Below, piece after piece: positions 1 to 5,049 of a stretch of DNA of 6,550 nt. The position numbers and the translations under genes were made by a program. The notes below the pieces were generated by a model that saw only the letters and a list, made by a program, of their open reading frames with translations, made no database searches and was not told where the DNA came from. Each line of letters begins with the position of its first letter. Within the stretch, counting starts at the first letter, position 1. The stretch is from Spirochaetaceae bacterium. GTDB lineage: Bacteria; Spirochaetota; Spirochaetia; DSM-2461. The stretch spans positions 1 through 6,550 of the forward strand of contig QKAI01000428.1 of assembly GCA_003246505.1 (NCBI GenBank), in the 5' to 3' direction.

Positions 1-1
1 C

Positions 2-763
2 CATATCTCCCGGCGCCTTCTGGCGGTTCACCTGGACCAGAATACCGATCTGGCCAGCCGCAAATTGCCCGTGATCGAAAAGACCGTCCGGTTTATTCTC
101 TCCTGTCTTCCCGGCGGCTCCCGGGATATTCTGGATCTGGGATGCGGCCCGGGACTCTACACGGAACGGTTCGCCCGGGAGGGCCACCGGGTCACGGGGG
201 TGGATTATTCCGGGTACTCCCTTGACTATGCCCGGGAATCGGCCCGGGAGAAGGGACTTCCCCTAACCTATGTCCGCCAGAACTATCTGGAACTGGATCT
301 GGCCCCGGAGAGCTTTGACCTGGTCACCATGATCTACGAGGATTTCGCGGTTCTCTCCCCCGGGGAGAGAGGGCTCCTCCTCGGGAAGATCGCCGGGGTT
401 CTGCGGAGGAACGGCCTGTTTCTCTTCGACTATCCCAACGACAGACGGTTTTCCGAAAGAACCGTTCCCCCCGACTGGGAGTGCGTCCCCTCCGGATTCT
501 GGCGCGACCGACCCTACCTCAGCCTTTCCCGATCCCTTCGCTACGAGGAGGAGAAGGTCATCCTCATGGAGCATCTGGTTTACGATGGGCGGGGGGGATG
601 GGAAACCTACCGCTTCTGGAATACCTATTTCTCCCGGGAAAGGATAACCGGGGAACTGGAGGAGGCCCGGTTCCGGCCCCTCTCCTTTCATGAGGACATC
701 CTCCCCGGGGATAGCGTCTGGAACGGGAGCAACGTCACCTTCGCCCTCTGCCGGAAAGAGTAG
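2..763 (+). CDS. Class I SAM-dependent methyltransferase (5' end cut by window)
   Basis: The reading frame is open from the first bases of the window to the TAG at 761-763, so the true start lies upstream. A TTG at 65 has no Shine-Dalgarno sequence, and the 21 codons before it (HISRRLLAVHLDQNTDLASR) read like the normal N-terminus of this family, so the protein probably lacks only a short N-terminal piece here. Counting from codon 65, motif I is at residues 21-30 (DILDLGCGPG), the acidic residue expected to bind the SAM ribose is D47 in VTGVDYS, and a post-I strand (FDLVTMIYEDFAVL) and a motif near NGLFLFDYPN follow. These show a Rossmann-fold methyltransferase of the Methyltransf_11/25 type. 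The substrate cannot be read from the sequence; small molecules are usual for this group. A strong terminator follows, so it is probably the last gene of its unit. Confidence 0.88.
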   Translation, partial: HISRRLLAVHLDQNTDLASRKLPVIEKTVRFILSCLPGGSRDILDLGCGPGLYTERFAREGHRVTGVDYSGYSLDYARESAREKGLPLTYVRQNYLELDLAPESFDLVTMIYEDFAVLSPGERGLLLGKIAGVLRRNGLFLFDYPNDRRFSERTVPPDWECVPSGFWRDRPYLSLSRSLRYEEEKVILMEHLVYDGRGGWETYRFWNTYFSRERITGELEEARFRPLSFHEDILPGDSVWNGSNVTFALCRKE

Positions 764-773
764 GACCACCCGC

Positions 774-802
774 TTGCTCCTGCGTCCCTCCTTCCTTATA
801 AT
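774..802 (+). promoter_or_regulatory. Sigma-70-type promoter nested in the terminator, for the CvfB-like gene
   Basis: TTGCTC (774-779) and a perfect TATAAT (797-802) are separated by 17 bases, the optimal spacing. The -10 box lies at the inner end and in the loop of the terminator hairpin. Transcription would start near 809, so the new transcript would carry only the right arm of the hairpin and would not terminate itself. The start codon of the next gene is about 37 bases further on. This is a sequence match only. Confidence 0.55.
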
Positions 803-825
803 GGAGAAGGGGAGGAGGGACTTTT
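784..825 (+). terminator. Rho-independent terminator after the methyltransferase gene
   Basis: Bases 784-797 pair with 808-821 to form a 14-bp stem with two G-U pairs; the outer nine pairs (GTCCCTCCT with AGGAGGGAC) are perfect. The loop is ten bases (798-807), and TTTT follows at 822-825. It sits 20 bases after the methyltransferase stop codon. The U-tract is short, but the stem is long and GC-rich. Confidence 0.75.
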
Positions 826-845
826 CCCCGTCACAAGGAGAATCC

Positions 846-1472
846 ATGTTAAGGATAGGCGATTACAACAATTTCCTCGTCACGCGGGGAACCAACCGGG
901 GCTGGCATATCGAAGCGCAGGGGGAGGAGCTCTTCATTCCCAAGAAGGAGCTGCCCCCCACCACGTTAGAGGGGCACCGGGTCAAACTCTTCGTCTTTAA
1001 CAAGGGAAAGGGGGAGATCCGGGCCACCTCGGCCATCCCCTACGCCCTGGTGGACCAGTTCGCCTACCTCAAAGTCAAGGATGTGACCAAATTCGGGCTT
1101 TTCATGGATTGGGGCATCGACAAGGATCTCTTCGTACCCAGCCGCTTCGTCAAGGAAGAGGCGGTGGCGGGGAAATCCTATATCGTCCGCCTGTTCCTTG
1201 ACGAAAAGGAGAGGAGCGTCATCGGCAGCTGCCTGTGGGAGAGTTTTCTTCTGGAGAAGCCGGGGAAGGAGCTCAAGGTCAATCAGCAGGCCCGCCTCCT
1301 CGTCTGCGGCATCAAGGACATCGGCTTCCGGGTCATCATCAACGACAAGTACCGGGGCCTCCTCTACCGGGACGAGAAGGCGGATACCATCCGCTACGGG
1401 GAGAAGAGGCAGGGCTATATCAGAAAGCTCCGTTCCGACGGACTGATAGACGTCTCTCTCACCCGGGAGTGA
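846..1472 (+). CDS. CvfB/YitL-like S1-domain RNA-binding protein, short form
   Basis: The 208-residue protein starts at ATG 846, preceded by AAGGAG (835-840) at a spacing of five bases; the frame is open further upstream into the methyltransferase gene, but no other start has a ribosome binding site. Three S1-like OB-fold segments can be seen: about residues 2-62 (with GWHIEAQGEELFIPKKEL), 66-132 (AYLKVKDVTKFGLFMDWG, then DLFVPSRF) and 138-208 (VCGIKDIGFRVIINDKYRGLLY, ending in a GYIRKLRSDGLIDVSL strand). This order matches CvfB of Staphylococcus and Streptococcus and B. subtilis YitL, which are RNA-binding proteins linked to expression of virulence and other genes. Those proteins continue with a C-terminal winged-helix domain of about 70 residues; here the frame stops right after the third S1 domain. 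The last 14 bases overlap the convergent transporter gene. Family assignment is good; its role in this organism is unknown. Confidence 0.82.
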   Translation: MLRIGDYNNFLVTRGTNRGWHIEAQGEELFIPKKELPPTTLEGHRVKLFVFNKGKGEIRATSAIPYALVDQFAYLKVKDVTKFGLFMDWGIDKDLFVPSRFVKEEAVAGKSYIVRLFLDEKERSVIGSCLWESFLLEKPGKELKVNQQARLLVCGIKDIGFRVIINDKYRGLLYRDEKADTIRYGEKRQGYIRKLRSDGLIDVSLTRE

Positions 1473-2685
1473 CCGGCCCTCCGGTTTTTCTGAAAATGGC
1501 GAGATAGGCCAGATACAGGACCAGGGCAGTTCCGGCCAGTCCCCTGAAGGCCGTATCGAGGGAGTACCGGGAACCGATGAAGCCTATGAGGGGAAAGAGA
1601 AGAATCATGTAGAGGCTGAAGGCCATGCTCTGGAAGGAGAGGATGGTGGCCCGCCTCTCCGAGGGTATCATCCGGTTGAGGTAATCCTGTATGGCCACGT
1701 AGAGAAGGCCCTCGATGATTCCGGTCAGACAGTAGAATGCCGGTTTCCAGGGTGTGAAGGCGACCCCCGCCAGGCACAGCACCAGAAAAAGGGGGAAGAG
1801 GATCAGAACCCGGGACGTGCCGATCCTCCGTTCCGCCGCCTCCGCCCGGAGCCCCGAAAGGCCGCTCAGCAGGGAGGCTCCTGCCAGGATGAGCCCAATG
1901 GTGAACTCGTTCATCCCCATGCCCTTCCAATAGGTCTGGAGATAGAAGTAGAGGCTGGTGATAAAGGTCATGATCAGCTCGGTAAACAGGATCAGGAAGG
2001 CTATGGCCGGAACCCGGCGGACATGGCGGAAGCTCTCCCTCGTCTGTTCCGCCAGGGCTCCGAATCCCCCCAGCGAGCGCAGCCGGTCCCTCTCTTCCCG
2101 GGCCAGGCGTGGCTCCTCGAAGAAGGGCACCACCAGGAGGGAGAGAAGGGCCAGGGCGAAGGCGGGGAAGAAGACCCACCGGTAACCCAGGCGGTGGGCG
2201 CACCATCCGCCGGCGAGAAAGCTGACGATCGCCCCCCCCTCGAAGAGGAAATTATTGATCCCGGCTATTTTCCTGAACCGGTTCTCCCGGCCCAGTTCCT
2301 TGAGGCTGTCGTAGAGGAGGGCCTCTCCGGCGCCGCTTTCCAGGTTGTAGCCCAGGGCGCAAAACACAAAGCCCGCCGCCTGGACGGGAAAGCTCTTCCC
2401 GTAATAAAGAATGACCAGGCTCCCCAGAAAGAAGGCCCTTCCCCAGAAACGGCTGGACCGGCGACCCCTCAGGTCGGCCACCAGTCCCGTGGGGATCTCC
2501 ATGAGGAATCCGGTCAGATGGAAGAGGCCTTCAAGAATGCCCAGTTGCCACAGGGTATAGCCCCGGAGAGTGAGCCAGATCATCCAGAGGCCCTGGGTGA
2601 GATTGACGTAGGAGAGGGTCAGAAAAAGATAGTTACGGGGTATGTTCCTTCCCAGGGCCCGCTCGTGTTTTCTTCCGTCCTCCAC
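1459..2685 (-). CDS. MFS transporter, substrate unknown
   Basis: This is a strongly hydrophobic protein of about 408 residues, the usual MFS size, with roughly 10-12 predictable membrane segments. The best family mark is the motif-A-like loop after the second helix, EIPTGLVADLRGRRSS, close to the G-x3-D-x2-GRR pattern; a polar central loop (EEPRLAREERDRLRSL to RESFRHVRRVPA) divides the two six-helix halves. I chose GTG 2685 as start: its G is also the last base of the rex stop codon (TAGTG on the minus strand), and GGAG at 2695-2698 lies nine bases upstream. The frame is open a further 32 codons into rex, but those codons do not look like transporter sequence. The overlap suggests translational coupling to rex. 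The cargo cannot be inferred; export of a fermentation product or drug is possible but unsupported. The 3' end overlaps the convergent CvfB-like gene by 14 bp. Confidence 0.85.
   Translation of the reverse strand: MEDGRKHERALGRNIPRNYLFLTLSYVNLTQGLWMIWLTLRGYTLWQLGILEGLFHLTGFLMEIPTGLVADLRGRRSSRFWGRAFFLGSLVILYYGKSFPVQAAGFVFCALGYNLESGAGEALLYDSLKELGRENRFRKIAGINNFLFEGGAIVSFLAGGWCAHRLGYRWVFFPAFALALLSLLVVPFFEEPRLAREERDRLRSLGGFGALAEQTRESFRHVRRVPAIAFLILFTELIMTFITSLYFYLQTYWKGMGMNEFTIGLILAGASLLSGLSGLRAEAAERRIGTSRVLILFPLFLVLCLAGVAFTPWKPAFYCLTGIIEGLLYVAIQDYLNRMIPSERRATILSFQSMAFSLYMILLFPLIGFIGSRYSLDTAFRGLAGTALVLYLAYLAIFRKTGGPVTPG
1472..1489 (+). terminator. Weak hairpin terminator after the CvfB-like gene
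   Basis: ACCGG (1472-1476) and CCGGT (1481-1485) form a five-bp stem with a CCCT loop, followed by a T-run that ends in TTTTTC (1485-1490, with the first T in the stem). It starts on the last base of the stop codon and lies inside the 3' end of the convergent transporter gene. The stem is short, so termination may be partial. No T-rich hairpin of comparable quality was found for the opposite strand. Confidence 0.4.
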
Positions 2686-3317
2686 TAGCCTATGCTCCGG
2701 GCATCCTTTTTTTCCGACTGATTGACCATGAAGAAGAGGTTTTCTATCTCCAGTCCGATATTCACGTTGTGGATGCGGCATTCCTCCCGGCTCTTCAGCT
2801 GGAGGGGGGCGAAATTGAGTATTCCCTTGATGCCGCAGTTGATCATCATCTCCGCGGTCTGCATGGCCGAGGAGACCGGTACGGCGATGATGCCCACGTC
2901 TATGTGATGCTCCAGGACGTAGGGCTTGAGGATTTCCAGGGGATAGAGGGGGATGTTGTTCAGCTCCGCCTGGGAGGGGTTGATGTCAAAGCCGGCGGCG
3001 ATGCGGAATCCCTCCCGGATATAGTCGTGGTTGAGGAGGGCCTTGCCCAGATTGCCGCATCCCACGATCACGATCTCCTGGAGCCCCGAGTCGCCAAGGA
3101 GATGGTTGAGCTTCTCCAGGACCCGGTTGATGCTGTACCCCCCCCGGCGGTTCCCCTCTATCTTGAAGTGTGAGAAATCCTTTCTCACCAGGGCGGCGGA
3201 AATTTCCAGGGCGTCCCCCAGGTTGTTGGAGTAGACCCGGTCCAGACCCAGGGATTTGAACTGGAGCAGCACCCTCTTGTATTTCATGAGACGGAGCATC
3301 AGATCCTTTTGTTCCAT
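2685..3317 (-). CDS. rex: Redox-sensing transcriptional repressor Rex
   Basis: The 210-residue protein has the full Rex layout and length. Residues 1-75 are a winged helix with recognition helix ISAALVRKDFSHF (39-51) and wing GNRRGGYSI (55-63). Residues 80-205 are a Rossmann domain with the NAD(H)-binding loop VGCGNLG (85-91), FDINPSQAELNNIPLYPL, an IIAVPVSSA segment, and the family signature GIKGILNFAPLQL. Rex is a cytoplasmic homodimer that binds operators when NADH/NAD+ is low and leaves DNA when NADH rises, derepressing fermentation and NADH-oxidising genes. Its position, divergent from an NADH-linked hydrogenase operon with a Rex-type palindrome between them, fits direct control. The start ATG (3315-3317) follows a GGGAA core with four bases between. 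Its stop codon overlaps the GTG start of the transporter gene. Recognition is firm; the regulatory link is inferred. Confidence 0.95.
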   Translation of the reverse strand: MEQKDLMLRLMKYKRVLLQFKSLGLDRVYSNNLGDALEISAALVRKDFSHFKIEGNRRGGYSINRVLEKLNHLLGDSGLQEIVIVGCGNLGKALLNHDYIREGFRIAAGFDINPSQAELNNIPLYPLEILKPYVLEHHIDVGIIAVPVSSAMQTAEMMINCGIKGILNFAPLQLKSREECRIHNVNIGLEIENLFFMVNQSEKKDARSIG

Positions 3318-3338
3318 ATCGTTCCCTTTTGCATGATA

Positions 3339-3356
3339 TTGTTATCTACGGTACAA
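3339..3356. promoter_or_regulatory. Possible second Rex-like operator close to rex
   Basis: TTGTTATCTACGGTACAA has the outer TTGT-N10-ACAA spacing of a Rex operator, and flanking A and T extend the repeat to ATTGT/ACAAT. The inner half-site bases are poorly symmetrical. It lies 22-39 bases upstream of the rex start codon. A TATATT on the minus strand (3380-3375) could be a -10 box, which would put this site just after the transcription start and allow autoregulation. I found no convincing matching -35. Confidence 0.35.
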
Positions 3357-3444
3357 TAAATATAGAAAAATGGCAATATACTATCCTTAGTCATCCCTAA
3401 ATTAAATAGCTTCTTTTGGCTCATATGTAATTTATGCTGCTTTA

Positions 3445-3462
3445 ATGTGATATATGTCACAA
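3445..3462. promoter_or_regulatory. Rex-type operator in the divergent intergenic region
   Basis: ATGTGATATATGTCACAA matches the Rex consensus TTGTGA-N6-TCACAA at 11 of 12 defined positions; the five-base arms TGTGA and TCACA are perfect inverted repeats. It lies between rex and the hydrogenase operon. The same pattern also fits the CRP/FNR-family half-site spacing (TGTGA-N6-TCACA), but the adjacent rex gene and the NADH-linked operon favour Rex. A weak promoter-like pair, TTGGCT (3416-3421) and TTTAAT (3441-3446) with a 19-base spacer, would place this operator over its start point. Confidence 0.65.
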
Positions 3463-3509
3463 CAATAAGGGGGTCTGTTACAAAAGATGAAAATATTCCC
3501 CATTCTTGC

Positions 3510-3538
3510 TTGCCCAACCGTTGAAAGCAACATAAAAT
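3510..3538 (+). promoter_or_regulatory. Candidate promoter of the hydrogenase operon
   Basis: TTGCCC (3510-3515) and TAAAAT (3533-3538) are spaced by 17 bases, giving a likely start near 3545 and a leader of about 50 bases before the first start codon. A perfect TATAAT also occurs at 3576-3581, but it lacks a -35 match and would leave only a few bases before the ribosome binding site. The Rex-type operator lies about 48 bases upstream of the -35, which is distant for simple repression from this promoter. Confidence 0.4.
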
Positions 3539-3596
3539 ATCTAGGACTTATGGGAAGTAAGTTACTAAATCAGTTTATAATACAATTGGAGGTCCT

Positions 3597-4085
3597 ATGG
3601 CAGTAGCTGAAGCGGAAGAGCTGAAGATGTCTGACGAACTGTTGGCTTTTATCAATGAATGGAAAGTCAAACCGGGTAACCTGATCATGATTCTTCATCG
3701 AGTGCAGGAAGAGTTTGGTTATATACCCCGGCACATTTCCATTGAGCTGAGCAAAATCCTGGAAGTACCCCTGGCAAAGATTTACGGAGTTATTACCTTT
3801 TACCACTTTTTCAAGCTGGTGAAGCCCGGTAAGCATAAGCTCCAGGTCTGCATGGGTACGGCCTGCTACCTGAGGGGGGGAGACGATCTCATCACCGAAC
3901 TGGAAACCATGCTCGGGGTCGGGGTCAACGAAACGACCGAAGACGGTCTTTTCTCCCTGGAAGCGGTTCGCTGCGTAGGCTGTTGCGGTCTCGCACCGGT
4001 CGTCGTCTGCGGCGCCGATGTCTACGGCAAGCTGACCACCGACCAATTGGCTACCATAGTGGCGAAATACAGGAACGCCGAGTAA
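3597..4085 (+). CDS. NuoE-type 2Fe-2S subunit of NAD(P)-linked [FeFe]-hydrogenase (HndA/HydC-like)
   Basis: The 162-residue protein is a full-length NuoE homologue. An N-terminal helical part (about 12-75) contains the family signature LIMILHRVQEEFGYIPRHISIELSKILEVPLAKIYGVITFYHFF, in which GVITFYHFF is typical. A thioredoxin-fold part follows with four [2Fe-2S] ligands: C85 and C90 (CMGTAC) and C126 and C130 (CVGCCGLAP). In HndA/HydC-type subunits this cluster carries electrons between the NuoF-like flavoprotein and the rest of the complex. Being next to NuoF-like and HndB-like genes, with no other complex I genes visible, it fits a soluble hydrogenase rather than a respiratory complex. ATG 3597 is preceded by GGAGG (3588-3592) at the short spacing of four bases. 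Its stop codon overlaps the next start (TAATG), implying translational coupling. The first codons are noticeably more AT-rich than the rest. Confidence 0.92.
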   Translation: MAVAEAEELKMSDELLAFINEWKVKPGNLIMILHRVQEEFGYIPRHISIELSKILEVPLAKIYGVITFYHFFKLVKPGKHKLQVCMGTACYLRGGDDLITELETMLGVGVNETTEDGLFSLEAVRCVGCCGLAPVVVCGADVYGKLTTDQLATIVAKYRNAE

Positions 4086-4627
4086 TGCACTTCGCCGTCT
4101 GCGACTATATCCTGGATATGGTTCAGAACTCCCTTGAGGCCGGCGCGGACCGTATCGAAATGGTACTTTCCGAGCGGTACAACGGATTGACCCTGAATCT
4201 TAAGGACAACGGTTGCGGAATGACGGAGGAGGAGCTGAAAAGGGCCAGGGATCCCTTCTATACGGACGGTATCAAGCATGCCTCCCGCAGAGTGGGGCTG
4301 GGCATACCCTTTCTGATTCAGCTGGCCGAAACGGCGCAGGGACGTTTTGAGATTTCATCGACCAAGGGTGTGGGAACGGAGATTTCCGCCTTTTTCAACA
4401 CCACCCATATCGATACGCCCCCCCTGGGCAATCTCGTCACCCTGTTCTACCAGGCCATGACCTTCGACGGTTCCTACGAACTGATCATCGGTCGGAATTT
4501 CCCCTCCGGCGGCAAAGAGAGTTACGAGCTGGTGAGAAGCCAGCTGATTGAGATCCTGGGCGATCTGAACCGGGCCGGCAGTATGGGACTGCTCCGGGAC
4601 TTCATCGCATCCCAGGAAGCGAACTAA
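4085..4627 (+). CDS. Stand-alone GHKL-type ATPase (HATPase_c) in the hydrogenase operon
   Basis: The 180-residue protein starts at ATG 4085, overlapping the previous stop codon (TAATG), with AGGA at 4071-4074 ten bases upstream. It consists mainly of a Bergerat-fold ATP-binding domain: N-box DYILDMVQNSLEAGA with N15, G1-box DNGCGM (41-46), an ATP-lid region with DPFYT (56-60), G2-box VGLGIP (70-75) and the KGVGTEI strand (94-100). A tail of about 75 residues (106-180, beginning HIDTPPLGNL) is not one I recognise. There is no transmembrane segment, sensor domain or dimerisation/phosphoacceptor histidine helix, so it is not an ordinary sensor kinase. The DPFYT and GLG features also resemble MutL-like members. 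It could act as an anti-sigma-type kinase, a protein kinase or an ATP-dependent assembly factor. I recall similar small ATPases annotated in related hydrogenase operons, but I know of no established function. Confidence 0.85.
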   Translation: MHFAVCDYILDMVQNSLEAGADRIEMVLSERYNGLTLNLKDNGCGMTEEELKRARDPFYTDGIKHASRRVGLGIPFLIQLAETAQGRFEISSTKGVGTEISAFFNTTHIDTPPLGNLVTLFYQAMTFDGSYELIIGRNFPSGGKESYELVRSQLIEILGDLNRAGSMGLLRDFIASQEAN

Positions 4628-4648
4628 ACAACAACAAGGAGAACGGTA

Positions 4649-5038
4649 ATGGCTAAAATGACCCTTGAGGAACTCCGAAAACTGCGCGCCGGGGAGAAAC
4701 AGGCCCTGAGCAACAGAGATATTTCGGGCAAGGAAGTTCAGATTATTATAGGCATGGGAACCTGCGGGATCGCCGCGGGCGCCAAGGACACCATGGACAG
4801 CTTTGTCAATACGATCAATGCGAACGGGCTTCAGAACGTCACCATCCGGCAGACCGGCTGCATGGGACTCTGCTACGCCGAGCCCACGGTGGAAATCAAA
4901 ATGGCCGGCATGGCCGACACGATCTACGGCAACGTCAACGCCGCCGTGGCCAAGGAGATCGTGGAAAATCACATCATGCATAAAAGACTGGTGGACAAAC
5001 ACGTATTCGACAAGCCCGCCGCCGATATCACACAGTAG
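4649..5038 (+). CDS. Thioredoxin-fold 2Fe-2S ferredoxin-like subunit (HndB-like)
   Basis: The 129-residue protein resembles HndB of the Desulfovibrio fructosivorans NADP-reducing hydrogenase and related stand-alone 2Fe-2S subunits. After a polar N-terminal helix (TLEELRKLRAGEKQAL), it has a thioredoxin-like core with GMGTCGIAAGA (35-45) and TGCMGLCYAEPTVEI (69-83). Only three cysteines occur in the whole protein (C39, C71, C75). Compared with the CxGTxC pair of its neighbours, the first cysteine is a glycine (G35) and the second is shifted by one position. I believe this is common in this subfamily, but I could not check. A cluster would need a fourth, non-cysteine or intersubunit ligand, or the protein may be structural. 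A strong AAGGAG (4636-4641) precedes ATG 4649 at seven bases. It is expected to be part of the soluble hydrogenase complex. Confidence 0.85.
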   Translation: MAKMTLEELRKLRAGEKQALSNRDISGKEVQIIIGMGTCGIAAGAKDTMDSFVNTINANGLQNVTIRQTGCMGLCYAEPTVEIKMAGMADTIYGNVNAAVAKEIVENHIMHKRLVDKHVFDKPAADITQ

Positions 5039-5049
5039 GAGACAGGATT

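Larger units (their letters stand above)
3318..3596. other. AT-rich divergent intergenic region
   Basis: This 279-bp gap between rex and the hydrogenase operon is visibly richer in A and T than the flanking genes. It holds the Rex-type sites and candidate promoters listed separately. A short open frame on the minus strand (3299-3517) overlaps the rex start, has no recognisable protein features and is not credited as a gene. I see no riboswitch-like or strong hairpin structure in it. Confidence 0.7.

Noticed and set aside
690..845. N-terminal extension of the CvfB-like protein into the methyltransferase gene
   Set aside because: The extension is low-complexity S/R/G/T sequence overlapping a real gene and the terminator. 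The ATG at 846 has a good ribosome binding site and begins the first S1 domain.
263..847. Long open frame on the minus strand opposite the methyltransferase gene
   Set aside because: It is antisense to a clear methyltransferase, rich in G, P and E as expected from GC-rich antisense DNA, and has no recognisable motif.
1415..2206. Second minus-strand open frame overlapping the transporter gene
   Set aside because: Its proline- and glycine-rich translation is an out-of-frame reading of the same DNA; the MFS frame alone shows membrane segments and motif A.
2023..2688. Open frame of 221 codons on the plus strand across the transporter gene
   Set aside because: It is antisense to a hydrophobic MFS protein and composed of G, P, E and Q-rich sequence without any domain signal.
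3445..3462. Reading the palindrome as a CRP/FNR-family site
   Set aside because: TGTGA-N6-TCACA does fit CRP, but the TCACAA end, the neighbouring rex gene and the NADH-linked operon make Rex the simpler choice. It is not fully excluded.
3299..3517. Possible small gene of 72 codons upstream of rex on the minus strand
   Set aside because: It lies over the promoter/operator region, overlaps the rex start in another frame, and has no ribosome binding site or recognisable feature.
3520..3531. Small GTTG-AAAG-CAAC hairpin in the spacer of the candidate hydrogenase promoter
   Set aside because: A four-bp stem of this kind is expected by chance in AT-rich DNA and has no supporting context.
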